Source: Brachynemurus nebulosus | Taxonomy: Eukaryota; Arthropoda; Insecta; Neuroptera; Myrmeleontidae | DNA: 64,000 nt | Direction: 5' to 3' | NCBI GenBank assembly: GCA_035578155.1 | Contig: JAPWDM010000001.1 | Location: 168,179,498-168,243,497, forward strand | Shown here: one piece after another, positions 23,869 through 36,457 of the stretch | Layout of the letters: each line of letters opens with the position of its first letter | Position numbering within the stretch: position 1 is the first letter of the stretch | Translations under genes and position numbers: made by a program | The notes under the pieces: model-generated | The model's database searches: none | The model's input: the letters and a program-made list of their open reading frames with translations, nothing else | What the model was told of the DNA's origin: nothing

Positions 23869-24463
23869 TAAAGAGTGACCGCAAAAACAAGCCATTTTTC
23901 GCCTATTTGTCAGCCCTCGAAATCTAACTTCAAATGTATGCTAAATTTCGCATGCGTTCACAATTCATTACATTCAGGAGATAACACAGGTCAACATTTG
24001 ATATACGGAATATCTCTAGATCTCACTAGGGTACCCTAGGGTTTTGGGGTCGCTGATTTCAAATCCGGAGTCGGTTAATTCAGCGACCTAGAAAACCTCT
24101 ACCTGAATTTTTTTCAGATTTTTAAAGCATTTATTCGCCCTTTGACCTTCAAATAACCTTGAACTTGACGTGATAGAGGTCAATCGAATTCGAAATCAGC
24201 GACCCCAAAAACCCTAGAGTACCCTAGTGAGGATTAGAGATACTTCGTATATCAAATGTTGACTTGTGTTATCTTCTGAATGTAATGAATTGTGAACCCA
24301 TGCGAAATTGACAACTTTGACCCTCGATATCTCGAGAACCGAATGCAGCCTCAATCTGAAATTTTCAGGAGATTAAAGTCTCAGCATAAACTATAATTTT
24401 GGATACATTTGAAGTTAGATTTCAAGGGCTGCCAAATATGCGAAACTTGCGGTCACTCTTTTA
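23869..24463. mobile_element. foldback element, AAAGAGTGACCGCAA ends
   Basis: Imperfect inverted arms of about 200-240 bp meeting near 24120-24180: outer ends AAAGAGTGACCGCAA and complement, inner parts ATATCAAATGTTGACYTGTG and TAGGGTACYCTAGGGTTTTK-type blocks. Target duplication is ambiguous (TA or TTA). No coding. Confidence 0.7.
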
Positions 24464-26327
24464 AGAACTAGTAATTTTCTAATTATTTATTAAAAGTATA
24501 GGTAGGTATACTGATAAGAATTGTCAGTATTTGGAACGTAAAATACACTGCCAAGGGATGTGACAAATAACTTTTTTGTATTCGAGACATGTTTGTATCA
24601 GGATGAGTCCTTTAATTCAATTTTTATAGTGGTTTTTTCAAAATTTGAGCGAAATAGGAAGTAGTAACAGAGTGACATGAATTCGATGTTTGCGTTTGCA
24701 CAGTCGCTACAAGTGTTTTGATTGCAATGAAATTTCAATAAGATCAAATATATAACCTAATCCTCAGTTATCAACAGAAATGGAAATAAATTTTGACGGG
24801 TACTGTGTGAGATATCGACATTTAATGTTTTTTACATTTACGCTTGCGCAGAACCTACCAATGCCCCAACTGCGATGAAATTTTGTAGAGGACTATCTAT
24901 GATCTATTTCACTTAAATTTAAGCATGATTCATCACTTACGAATTTAAGGAATCCCCGTTTTCTTAGCTTTATCTCTTTCACTGTTGCAAATGCGTAAAT
25001 TTTAAATTTGCAATTGGAATGTTTTTAGGGCACAAACGGCGAAACAGACACGGAGCAAAAATTATGAAACGAGAGTAGAAAGAAAAAAACTTTCGCTTCT
25101 CAAAAGCAATTACAATGCTTTGACTATCGTGGTAGACTCGAAAGCAAAATTTTAGAAATCGAATAGGAATATAGAAACAGGAAACTCTCTGTATATTATG
25201 TTTTTTCTACACCATCTGAAAGTTTCCAGTAGAAGGATATTTTCAAAATTAGATGCAACCTGTCTCTCTATTGCAGTCTACTGTCATATTATCTCTATAT
25301 TTTCATCTACAAGTGCATATGTGCACTTTGTTGTTTGTTGTTCAAGTTGGTTTGCCGGTGAAAATTTTAAAACGCAGATAGGTAGTATCTTATAAAATTG
25401 TTTATTTTTGTGTCATTCGAAAGTTTCGAACAAAATGTTTCCTGGGAATTGTGTGTTGAAAACTTTAAAATATTAATCATTTAAATGTGGTTTAAGTGAA
25501 CCTGTACAGTAAAACTTCGATTGACCGTCACTTGTGTAATTGTAAGTTTTTGTTATCCGCCAATGCCAAATGAAAAAAAAATGCTATCTATAGTAGACAG
25601 TATAGAGATCTAGTTTTCAAACACATGCATAACTGCAGAAAGTTTGTCGACTTTTTTTTTTAATATTGTACTTCCTAATTTGAATTCATAACGTAAGTTT
25701 TCCACTGCAATGTAGTTCTGTTGCATAGGAAGGGAAGCTACAGCTGTTCCTCCCTAGAGGTTTGGAAAAATTGCAAAAAAATTTCAGATTTCTGATAAAT
25801 TTCTGAAAAAAAAAATCTTAAAGCAAAAAAAAAAAAATACTTTACAATCAATTAAATTTTGTATCAAGGTATGTTTCGGTATTAAAAAAACATTTCCCAA
25901 AAATTAAGACAAAATGTTGGGAAATGGATAAAATTTTCATTTTTAGTAAATAATTCAAAAAACTTTTTTTCTTAATAACTTTTAAAGCTTATAAAATATT
26001 ACGGTTGTGGCGTTGGATTAAATGGTCCAAAAATTTAAAGAATAGAGGGTATCGCAATTTAAATTTACTTCAAATTTAATTTCAAGTACTTATATTTTTT
26101 TATTTTCTGTAATTCAAATCGACAGTAGGTTGGCGTCATAACGATATATAATAATAATACATTGTTATTCACTTTAATAAAATAATATTATTCAGTGTTA
26201 AAGAACTCAAGACTGAGGAAATATAAAGAAACAAAAGTTATTTTTCTCAGTATTACGGAATGATTCTTTTATTTTCTTTTCAGCAAATATGAATCTTACA
26301 GATGTATTGTTATACATAAATATTATA
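24464..26327. other. AT-rich spacer with one transposon-end fragment
   Basis: At 25507 CAGTAAAACTTCGATTGACC resembles a pogo/Tigger left end, but no matching right end is visible. A 65-codon frame at 25198-25395 is unassigned. Otherwise nothing. Confidence 0.4.
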
Positions 26328-26447
26328 TACACAGTAAAAAAATTTGTGTTCTGCGTAAAAAAAAACCAATGGTTAAAATTTTTATGTTAAATAAGTAACA
26401 CAACCCTGCTTTAATGTAACATTTCGTGTTTGTATTAAATGAAAATA

Positions 26448-27418
26448 CACAGAGAAAAAATTTCAGTAAAAATTACTGAGCTGCCTCCGGTAAACGAGTC
26501 TTAAGTGACTAGTCCGTAGGAAATTATTAAGCAAAAATATAAAAAATGCGTTTCAAACATTATTTTTTACGATTCATTTGAAAATTTTTCCTGTACACCT
26601 TAAGAATTTTTCCTATACACCTTAAGAATTTTTCCTATACAGCTGCGTAAAATTCGATGGGCTAGTAAAATTTCAAGTGGACACCGGGAAAATTTACTTA
26701 ATTTTTTGTAAAATTATCTGGACATATGAATAATTTTTACTGAGTCGTTGTGCATTTGTTATTTGTCATACACCACTGCATAGCCAAGCATCACATAAAC
26801 TGAGAATAACAAGCATGCGCAAGCAAAACAAGCATGCGCAATAGCACCGAGCATTGTCTAACACGGCCAACACGACTTCAGACAGCAAGTAACCAGTAAC
26901 CAGACAGCAAGTTGTTCAAATGTTCAATAGCCAAGGTGACTGGATGTTTATATAGTGTTATTTTTTTTATAATAAATTTTTAAAACAAAAAATTGTTGTG
27001 TTTCATGAATTTTTGTTTAGTTTTGATATGTTAATTGAAATATGTTTTTATACAAATTATTGTAATGTGCCTATTGTTTTATCATGTAATATGTCAAATA
27101 AAGAATTTATATATTTTTTTCCACAAATAATAAAAAACCACAAAAAATTTTTTCTATATTAATAATTTGATTTTAATGCTTACCCTTCTATCAATATCCT
27201 TTTAAACTATTTTAATTCAATTATTTATTAATAAATAAAAAAAAAGCCTTAATTATAAATAATACGGTAATTTTTACTGCGCTATAGGATAATTTAAAAT
27301 TTTTACTATAAATTATCGTATTTTTTGCTTAGCCTGTCACTTATGTCCGCATTACCAGAGAGCTCAGTAATTTTTTACCAGAAATTTCAGTAAAAATTAC
27401 TGTATTTTTTTCTCAGTG
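26448..27418. mobile_element. CACAGAGAAAAA MITE, copy 2 (nested)
   Basis: Ends CACAGAGAAAAAATTTCAGT and complement, TA at 26446-26447 and 27419-27420. Long identical blocks with 8380-9379 (for example CTGCCTCCGGTAAACGAGTC and GCGTTTCAAACATTATTTTT); it adds a direct repeat of CACCTTAAGAATTTTTCCTA near 26600-26640. Confidence 0.85.
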
Positions 27419-27519
27419 TATTAACAAAAATTTCGATTTAACAGAATAAAAATGTTAACCTGTTTTGAACAGCAAGGAAGTAACACAATATTTGTGTAGA
27501 GTAAAAGAATGCTATAAGT

Positions 27520-28868
27520 CAGTGGCGGCTCGTGAGCTTTAAGACTGGGTATGCGCTTTCAAAAAGGTAAATCACACTTAATGTGTAAAGAGGTACTAAA
27601 ATAGCAGGCGGGTCACGTGTCCCGGGCGGCAGGTTTTGAGGGGCGCCAAAATTAGGTATGTGAGGTTTTTTTCTTCTTTTGCTCGTCACTTGCTTTTTGG
27701 GAGGAAAAAAGGAAATACTTTTTCTACAGAGGCGCCATTTTTTGACCTTGCCCCGGGCGCCACTTAGGCTAAGTCCGGGCCTGAATAACATACAAGAGAA
27801 AAGCTTTTTTGGTATCAACCTAACCACCTAATTTTAGAATATTTATCAAAAGAAGTTTGGAAAATGATGTGCAAACGCTTTTTTGTAACAAACTGAGTTG
27901 TAGAAAATATAAGATTCAGGAAAAATATAAAAATATGGAATAACTTTTCTTTCACAGTCAAAGTAAAACACCAGCAATATTTTTATGAGGCTAAATAAAC
28001 ACGATTTAAATTACCTTCAATAGTCTAAAGAAAAATTATTTTCGTCAATATTCCTTAAAAAAAGTTGTGTTAATTACTTTATGTTGTGTTAATAACGCAA
28101 CCGTTGTTTTTTAGTCATTTAAAAAAAAGACAGTAGGTAATAAAATCTTAATAATCAAATCACAGTTGACAGCAACGATAAATTTATAAGTATAGGAAGC
28201 ATGCTAAAAAATCTAAAAGCTGAGGTGATTAGAGCACAAGTTAAGATTTGGTTAGTTCGGCTGTTATCGAATATACGATAAGCGCCGAGCCTGGTGCCTA
28301 CGATGGAAAAGAACTATACGGTATTATAAGCCACTAATACAGCTGCACATATACATATACATATGTAGATTCAGTATAGCCATTACATCGACTGTTATCG
28401 AATATACGATATGCGCCGATCCTGGTGCCTACCATGCCAAAGGACTACCAGTATTATAAACCACTAATACAACTGCACAGATACATAATATACATATGCA
28501 GATTCAGTACACACGGATATGCTCAGATGATGATCGCATAGCTGAGTAGGTACATATGCGTATGTACGTCCTATACACAGCTACATAGACTGGCTACAGG
28601 GTGTATTGTTGATCGTGTCTATATGTAACACGTACTGTGGACTATATTTATGCATTTTAGGTATATCATAATTAGGTATGTATAATTGGTATAATATATG
28701 CATTCTAATGTGCAATATATATGCAATAATGTAAGGTAAATCTTATGGAAATTGTATATTTAAATTATTTTGTAAACAATGTTATTTTCGTTATAAATTT
28801 ATTTCAGTTTTTAAGAAACAGCTAGGGTAAGCGGCGCCTACCCCGCATACCTGGAATAACCGCCACTG
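27520..28868. mobile_element. hAT element, CAGTGGCGG ends (nested)
   Basis: Ends CAGTGGCGGCTCGTGA and TAACCGCCACTG, perfect 8-bp duplication CTATAAGT at 27512-27519 and 28869-28876. It has a degenerate GCGCC-rich region near the left end (27600-27790) and a 131-bp tandem duplication at 28261-28522. No transposase reading frame; the 102-codon minus frame has no hAT features. Confidence 0.9.
28261..28522 (+). repeat. 131-bp tandem duplication inside hAT
   Basis: Units start at 28261 and 28392 with CTGTTATCGAATATACGATA and differ at scattered positions; each ends near GATTCAGTAYA. Confidence 0.85.
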
Positions 28869-28903
28869 CTATAAGTACCTAATACATTACAATACGTTAC
28901 ATT

Positions 28904-28906
<3 letters not shown>

Positions 28907-28973
<67 letters not shown>
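28907..28973. repeat. (TA)n microsatellite, ~33 units
   Basis: Uninterrupted TA repeat within the CACAGTG-family palindrome; the other copy has about 11 units at 7329-7351. Confidence 0.97.
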
Positions 28974-28974
<1 letters not shown>

Positions 28975-29753
28975 CAAAAAAGAAGAGAGTTAAAAAAGTT
29001 CGTATTATTAAGCAAAATCGAAAAACTGTAAATTTTTTCAGTTATTGACGAATATAGTTTTATTAACCGTTTAAAAATGAAACAATTTTCTTACATTTTA
29101 AGGTTATTTTGTGTTAGATTCAGTTACAAAAAATCATGTAAGCTTATTTGAGATTGTATTATATAACATACAACGCTTACATGATTTGCTTATTATTAAG
29201 AAAAAACGGTTTTGTTTAATAATAAGAACTATACTCTCACCTTTTTTATGATATATATTTTGGTACATATATATGGAAAAAAATAAGAATTTTTACAAAG
29301 GACTGACTTACTTTGTGTTCGTTGAGTCTCATTTATAATAATATATGAACAAAATCGTTATAATTTTTTACGATTTTCAAATATCTTAAGTGGTAGTAAA
29401 ATATTGAATAAAAAAGTTTAACAACTAACTCTGATAAATCTGAAAAATTAACACAAAATGTATATCCTCTTGTGTGTTAAATCATTGACACAAATCTTGT
29501 GTATAGATTTTACACACATGCTTTGTGTTAAAATAACACAAAAAATTGCACCGTTCTGGACATGTGAGATTTGTTAATTTTAACACAAATTTTTTCACTG
29601 TGTATAATATACATAATATAATCTAAACAATATGATTTATTTCGATATAAATATGAATATCTGTAACTTGACAGAAGTAATTTTATCACTAGCTGACGCT
29701 AATATCACGACATTTTTTTTAAAATAAATATTTTTCTAAAGATTAAATCTTAA

Positions 29754-30098
29754 GGCACTACCACACTATCGCTTCGCTTTCGGTACGATATCGCTACGCT
29801 CCTGATTCTATAAAATATTGTTACACAAGAGGCAATGAGTGTATTCACATCATCGTTCCGGTACCGCTCCGATATCAGTCGCGGTACGCTCTCGCTTCAA
29901 TAGCGCTCCAATACCGATACCACTCAGATAATATTTTATCGGAGTGATATTAGACCTACATATGTATATCGATAGTGTGAACACTTTTTTGATTCCACTC
30001 CGCTCCGCTTGCATTCAGTTGTTATGAAAACATATTTGTATCGAACCGAGACCGAACTGGGAGCGTATTGAGAGTGGCACTATAGTGTGGATCGGGCC
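29754..30098. mobile_element. PIF/Harbinger-like MITE
   Basis: Ends GGCACTACCACACTATCGC and complement of GGCCCGATCCACACTATAG, target TAA at 29751-29753 and 30099-30101. TWA duplication with GGCMC ends is typical of PIF/Harbinger. The interior is rich in TCGCTMCGCT and CGATACC motifs. No coding. Confidence 0.75.
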
Positions 30099-30336
30099 TA
30101 ATCCGACTGGTGTCCAAGCACCCCGTCTTTATTTCTCATAACTGCCAATTTATAGGTTTACAATAATGTATTGCTCCTTGGCGTTTTGGCCGGTGCTTCC
30201 ACCATTATGTTTTTGAGAACAAGATTGTAAATTTTAAGGAACAAAAAGTTCAAAAATGACGACAAACCCGCAAATTACAAGTGATAAAAAACACTACATG
30301 CTAAATTCAAAACCAAAAAGAAAATAATTGAAATAA

Positions 30337-30785
30337 AAATACCCCTGTCGCAGCATCCTGCATAATATAGCGAGTTTTTGTTTACAAAAATTATTTTTTC
30401 TCGAAAACCCCCTCACATGGAATAATGAGCCTACAACGTACTCGACGTACTCTATGTGTTTTTTTTTTTACTTTTTACAATAGTATAAAAACTTTTCAAA
30501 AAAAAAAAAAAATGTTAAATTTTAACAAATTTTACCCAAAAAAATTTTTTTGAGGTTATTAGCGTCGGAAGTGTCTCGCTAAAGAATTCAACTAAGACTT
30601 TTTGGACTCTCAAGGTAACCAAATAATTAAAAATAGGATGTTTCATTTACAAAAATACGTTTTCTTCGGAAACTAGTTGATATAGAATAACTGTAAATAG
30701 AAAAAACCTTTATGTGATTTTTCCGCCTCATCCCAATGGTGTTAAAAACAAATTTTTTTCACGAAAAATGTCGCGACGTACATAT
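30337..30785 (-). repeat. GCGACAGGGG dispersed family, copy c, interrupted
   Basis: Minus-strand copy starting ACCCCTGTCGCAGCATCC. The family match breaks at about 30403 and resumes at about 30643, so some 240 bp of other sequence lies within. Confidence 0.65.
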
Positions 30786-31531
30786 TATAAAAAGTATACT
30801 AATAGGATATAATGTCAAACATAATATTTAATAAAAAAATTCGCAAAGTGCGTGTTTGACACGCATTAAGTTAGGGTCTTACTACCTTTTTTAAGTGGTG
30901 GGTTCGCCAGCAACATTTTTAAACATTAAAGTGCTAACACAAGATATTCTCGGCGTCATTTTGGTACAGATATTCCCAAATATCTGTGTTTTGTAGGATA
31001 TTTAAATAAATTGAAAATAGAGGAAATCTCTATTATAAAATAAATAATTGATTTCGAGGAAAATATATAAATAACAATGAATTATTATTGTAAATACACA
31101 CACCAAGTTCAAATTACATTTTTTTAATTTTATTGTTATTGTTATCTTTCATGGCACCACGCATCACAGTGTGTTTATATTAGTATCATACAGGGACGCA
31201 TTATATTCTATATGTTTTATGATGCCATATTGTACATCGTACAATAATGTTATTGTAGTAACTGAATATAAATTCATTTTTAATATTCTGTATTTTGTTG
31301 TCATGACTATACCGCCCTGAGTAAGAGCGCGATTACAAATGGGTCAAATTTGATATAATTGATGTTGAATTTTGAGTTGAAATGGTATTTTTTTGATAGT
31401 AATACCAATACGTTTTTATTGATATTGTGGGATTGTCTGAAAATAGTTCTACATATTTTTACCTATTTGAAGAATTTTAAGTGCAAAAGGGGGCCGTAGA
31501 TCAAAAAGTTTGAGAGTCACTGAGCTAGATG
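30786..31531. other. spacer with a hAT right-end fragment
   Basis: GTTTGAGAGTCACTG at 31508-31522 resembles the right end of SPIN-type hAT elements (CAGTGRYTCTCAAAC in reverse), but the left end is missing. Nothing else recognised. Confidence 0.4.
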
Positions 31532-31539
31532 ATACAAAT

Positions 31540-31767
31540 CAGAGCCGGATTTACTCGAAGTGCCACCCTGGGCTTAGTGAAAAATACCGCCCCTGACTTT
31601 TCTTAAAAAGAAAAAAATCTAACTTTACTTACTGTTTTTAAGAACTTCTTCGAACAAAAAATAACTGACGATTTACAAGCGTAATAAAAAAAAACCATAA
31701 ATTCCAACTTTTGCCGTCTTCTCCAAAAAATTTTTTCCGCCCTGGGTGGTAAAAATTTACGGCCCTG
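31540..31767. mobile_element. hAT-like MITE, CAGAGCCGGATTTAC ends
   Basis: Ends CAGAGCCGGATTTACTC and complement CAGGGCCGTAAATTT, duplications ATACAAAT/ATTCAAGT (6 of 8). It shares GTGCCRCYCTRGGCTYAGTG and CCGCCCCT blocks with 61964-62127. Confidence 0.7.
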
Positions 31768-31879
31768 ATTCAAGTTCTAGAATAGTTGCCAATAAAATAA
31801 AAAATCAATTTAGATTAATTACAAGCAATTGAACAATTACAGCACATTATAACCTTAAAATATTTATGAAGCACTCTTG

Positions 31880-31956
31880 GTAAAAATCAACACTTGTCTA
31901 GCACCGTTTTTGAAAAGTTTGAGATTACCTTTTCTTGACAAAACTGACGCTGTACT
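31880..31956 (-). mobile_element. right-end fragment of CAGTAKAGCACC pogo-like family
   Basis: ACCTTTTCTTGACAAAACTG and GCTGTACTGTA match the right end of 21590-22097; the left part is absent. Confidence 0.6.
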
Positions 31957-31957
31957 G

Positions 31958-33449
31958 TACATTCAATTGTGTCTAGCGTAGAGAATTCCCGGTTTTATTA
32001 TTATTGTATCTATTGAACATTCATGATTTAATGTTTTTCTTGTGTGAAATCGTTAAAACCATTTTCCAATCATGTAATCGTTAAAGATACTTCCCAAGGT
32101 TCACGATTTATTCATTTTTTATCGTTTTTACCCTACATTTCCTGTGACATCAAAGTGCAGAATTGAAAATGGATAAACACGTAAATCGTACATTATAAAA
32201 TATCCCACAATTCAATGTAAAGTTTGCTTACAGTATATATGAATAACGACGTTTCGATGATGGGAGCTGTGTAGTTATCTTTTTCTCACTTGTGTTATGT
32301 ATATATGTTTTATTCTTTTTTTCATTTTTTTTTAAACTTTTTATATAAAACTTGATTATAGGAAGAGAAACAATAAAATCATATTTAAGTAATGTAATGT
32401 GCCAATTTAAATTCGTTTTTATTATAAATATATGTGATTCGCGATATTCTTGAGGTCAAATTATTTAAAAACTGTGTTTGCTTCAGTATTTTATATCATA
32501 GATGGAATAGGTGATCAGATGGAATTCTTTTTCTGAATGTTAGATACTAGCTGAAATATAGAAATGAATTCAAATTGAAACGAAAAATAGACTTTGTATA
32601 CTATAAAAAAGCTGGTTAGGAAATCTGTAAAATTATTTTTTACAATCTTAGTGGAAAGTAGGCTTTTGTGCTCTGTGAAGAGAGCACAAAATGTGTATTT
32701 GCCGAAGATTGTCGTTGCCGAGCAACGAAGTACTACTTTGCGCTTTAAAGCGGCAAAGTAATACTTTGTCGCTCGCTCAACGTATATTTAATTACAAATC
32801 GGGTAGGCGTTGTTTATATTTTCTATGGTAACAAATAAATAAACAGATTCTAAAATTATTATGTTTACCGTAATCAAGTGAAAATATTAATTTTATTAAA
32901 TTTCAAAATAACTGCAAAATATTAATTAAAAATAATAAATAACTATAATTAATAAATAATAAGAATAAAATATTTAAAAAAATATGTATATATATGACGG
33001 AAATATGTAATAGTGACAGTGATTTCTCAAGTACACCTCCGGATATTTCTGAAGCTGCAAAAATTGTAATATTAAAGTAAATATTAACGTCCATTATTAT
33101 TTTTTCAAGTATCTTTTAAATAAAAAAAAAATTTATAAGATTGTAGAAAAAATTTTGTGTGTAATTCGAGTACAAAATGACTTGCCGCTCTCATGAGATT
33201 AACGCGCTCCGCCTGGCGGCGTCGCGCGTCAACATTCTCAATCGAGCGGCGAAGCACCATTTTGCGCTTTTAATACACAAATAACAATTATATAGATAAA
33301 GTGTAACAAATCTATAAATCCATATAATTTTCATACATTTGTATAAAATTAATTTTTTTTTTATTTTTTTTTTTAAGTAAAATATTAAGGTAGTTGGTGT
33401 GTAGAACGATTTTTCAAAGTATTTTAAAGCAACTTCTCTAGGTATTGAT
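31958..33449. other. spacer with short GC-rich palindromes
   Basis: No gene. A perfect 11-bp stem TTTTGTGCTCT/AGAGCACAAAA at about 32664-32691; CG-rich block TAACGCGCTCCGCCTGGCGG near 33200 with inverted partners. Origin unclear. Confidence 0.4.
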
Positions 33450-33453
33450 TTAA

Positions 33454-34158
33454 GGGGGTATTCTAGTCTAGAAATTCGAAAAAACCGATTTTTTTTCTTT
33501 CATATTTTCAAAGTTCAGACCTTTAAGAATAAGTCTCCAACAGGATTTACGGAAATTCGAATTATTTTTGGAGTTATGGCTATTTTTCCGTATGTACTGT
33601 GTATCTTTTCAGTGTTAAATTCAAATTTTTAATATGAATTACTCCAAACTACTTTTTTCGATACGGTTGACATGATATCTCAAGTTCTAATTTGATTCTC
33701 GATTTACTTGAAATTTGGTACATACCTTCAAAATTGGTCGGTTTTTGTAATTTTTATTATACTTTTTTTTTTTTCTTAAATTTCCAAAGCTGATAAAAGG
33801 AGGCGAAAAAATGTTTTCTTTTTAAATGGACACCATTTTGTGAAAAAATTTATTTTTTTAAATCGGCTACGTCCAGCTAATTCTACATCCTTGTTTATTA
33901 AGAATTAACTAAAGTTTTATGTTTCAGATCACTAGGAGGGTTGGAATCACGTCAACCAGGAGACCGTTTTTTTTTGAGTCCCCACTTTGCCGGCCTGTAC
34001 CGATTTTATTTTTGAACTTTTTTTAAATTTGTATAGTTTTTTATACTTTTCAAATATCAATTAACACGGTTAAAAAATGTATACTAAAAATGTTTACTTT
34101 TTTTTTATTACGCTTGTAAAATCACTTCAAAATCGAGTCTCTAGACTAGAATACCCCC
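33454..34158. mobile_element. TTAA-flanked MITE (piggyBac-like target site)
   Basis: Inverted ends GGGGGTATTCTAGTCTAGA and complement, with TTAA at 33450-33453 and 34159-34162. 705 bp, non-coding. Confidence 0.88.
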
Positions 34159-34277
34159 TTAATTCAATATCAATAATACGACTAATAAGAGCCTATTCCA
34201 ATTAAAATTGACCACCTAAATTTTGAGAAAAACGATTTCAAAGTTTTGTAATTTTAACACGGACTCTCATGGGAAGT

Positions 34278-34280
<3 letters not shown>

Positions 34281-34358
<78 letters not shown>
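34281..34358. repeat. (TA)n microsatellite, 39 units
   Basis: Pure TA. It generates spurious open frames with long Tyr-Ile repeats on both strands, which are not genes. Confidence 0.98.
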
Positions 34359-34362
<4 letters not shown>

Positions 34363-34992
34363 CTTGCCCATAAGTGATTGCAGAAAAGAGATAGTTGTAT
34401 TCCTTCCAGTGTTCCATGGTGTGCATCACAGTTTGCGGTGCCGTTGCGTGCACGCAGCGGTAAAAAAACGAATGTGTGCATCGGCACTTAATTATGTCCG
34501 ATTTAACGTAAGGAATTTTAAAATCACAAAATTACTTATTTATCATTTTCATAAAAACGATTGTGCCCTGTATTTTGAGCTCTCTATCTACATAAAATAT
34601 TATATTAGATTAGTGGGCGTTGGACATAAAACAAAAACGGCTACATTCATGTTTTCGTAAAGAATATTATGTTGGTTGTTCGCGGACTCAACGCATTCGA
34701 TACAGCGCCGTCATTACCCATGTCCTTTTAATATGTAAACTAAGAGAGATGGCTTATAAACAATAGTTCTCTTCACTCTTTTCGCCCCTTTCATAATTAC
34801 CGTGAGTTGACGTACAAGCAATATAATATTTGAATTGAATACGTAAAATATAGGTTTTATTAATAAATTTTAATCTTTTGTACACACAATGCCAGTACAA
34901 TGTACATACATGTGCTTATTATATGTAATATTTATGTATAGTCTGTTCAGTTTAAACTTAAGCCGAAATAAATAAAAAATTTAAATGCTTTT
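34359..34992. other. spacer without recognised features
   Basis: The apparent 145-codon frame over 34223-34660 is mostly the TA tract and is rejected. Confidence 0.5.
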
Positions 34993-34993
34993 A

Positions 34994-35150
34994 CAGCTCA
35001 ATCAACATAAGGTTGCCGGTCAAAGTTGTAGGCGCAGTAGACAAACACAACTTCTATCACACTTTTATGCATATATGTTATATGTTTAATTCTTGTTGTC
35101 GCATTCTTTCATTTGCGCATCTGACCGGCAACCTTATGTTGGTTGGGCGG
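34994..35150. mobile_element. small TA-flanked MITE with CAACATAAGGTTGCC ends
   Basis: CAACATAAGGTTGCCGGTCA and its exact complement near both ends; TA at 34992-34993 and 35151-35152. A half copy in reverse is at 53731-53845. Confidence 0.85.
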
Positions 35151-35458
35151 TACATTATAACATTAACAGCTTTGCGGAAATATTAGCTTCGACGGATACA
35201 AATGTTTATTGGGGTTACTGAAAATCGTAAAATCAAAATTGATAGTATTGATTACTTTTTTCTTTTTTTTTTATACAGAGGAATTTCGTTTGTTTGGGGT
35301 TTACTAAAAATTTTGCCAACAATTTTATAATAATTAGGTATTTTTTAAGGTGTCAGTGTTATACATACTCTTGAGATACACTATGCTTTAGTTTATATTT
35401 AATTTTAAGAACATACTTATTTTCTTATACATACCTATACATCACCTTACTTAACATG

Positions 35459-35646
35459 CAGGGCCCGCTCTAGGGGGAGGGAACAATCCGAACATTCGCC
35501 CGGGGCGGTAAATTTTAAGGGCGACATTTTTGTAAAATTAAGGCGGCATTTTTACAACTGACGAGCAAAAACAAAAGTCGCCACTTTCTCCGAGGCGGAA
35601 TTTTTTCTTTTTGTCCGGGGCGGCGTAAATGCTACAACGGGCGCTG
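35459..35646. mobile_element. hAT-like MITE, CAGGGCCCGCTC ends
   Basis: Ends CAGGGCCCGCTCTAG and complement CAGCGCCCGTTGTAG; duplications TTAACATG/TTAAGATG (7 of 8). The interior carries GGCGGCATTTTT and GACGAGCAAAAA blocks shared with other hAT-like copies here. Confidence 0.85.
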
Positions 35647-35765
35647 TTAAGATGGTGTAGTTAATATGTACTTATTTGTTTTTAGTGACACCGATTTTTA
35701 TTACATTTTCTTTGAGTACCTACATCATGTCAAAATATTTGGGGGACAGGTCTACCCACACTGTC

Positions 35766-36457
35766 AACTTCCCATTGGGTGTCCTTAAAGACTAGAGATT
35801 ACGGTACATAAATAATTCTTTTTTCATTTCAGGCGACTCCTTCCCTGGACCCCTGATAGAGGCTTTGCCTCTTGTACCATACCGGGGGCTTCGTCTTCTG
35901 TACCTAAGGGTGGGGGCTCCACCCTTATCAAACAAATGATAACATCATTTGTTCTCAAGATATACGAGACAAAATATATTTTGGCAAAAACTAATTTTTC
36001 AAGTTTCTTATTTTGTTTTTATCATTTTCGTTTATTTATTTTTTTTTTAAATTTTGTAATAAAATACTGGTGTTTTTAACATCAAGGAAGGTTCTTAGGC
36101 CATTATATAATAATGTTATGCTAAAAAATCCATATAATCTATGTTATCTTAATAAAGTTAATTCGGTTTTTTTACCACAAAAAACAAACCGCTAATCCGA
36201 ATTTGCTGAAAACTTTATCCGCGGTCTTCATTTTTGATTACGCATCTAATGAAATTAGTCCGGAGTTGATATCATCATTTGTTCTCGAGATATGCGAGAC
36301 GAAATGAAATTCACGAACAAACGAACTAACGAACGCACACACAGACATCACGCTAAAAACGATGGATTCGGATTCTAGTGACCTTGAAACGTGGAGATAT
36401 GTCAAAATTAGCGATTCGTAAAATCGCACCCATTACAATAACTTCCTATGGGAAGTT
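35766..36457. mobile_element. repeat element with AACTTCCCATTGG inverted ends
   Basis: Ends AACTTCCCATTGGG and CCTATGGGAAGTT. An inverted, 5'-truncated copy is at 59325-59923 and shares most of the length, including AGGGTGGGGGCTCCACCCTT and a stretch translatable as PYNLCYxNKVNSVF in both. TA- or TTAA-type duplication not visible; class unknown. Confidence 0.65.

Larger units (their letters stand above)
26330..29602. mobile_element. palindromic CACAGTG-family element, complete but twice interrupted
   Basis: Ends TA|CACAGTAAAAAAATTTGTG (26330) and complement of CACAGTGAAAAAATTTGTG (29602) with TA outside. It is the full-length partner of 6585-7482, in opposite orientation. It hosts the CACAGAG element 26448-27418 and the hAT element 27520-28868. 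Without the guests it is about 0.94 kb. The palindrome arm is reduced relative to the first copy and a (TA)n tract sits in it. Confidence 0.75.

Noticed and set aside
34223..34660. 145-codon + frame and two minus-strand frames over the same region
   Set aside because: Mostly Tyr-Ile read from the (TA)n tract; the same happens at 41169-41433.
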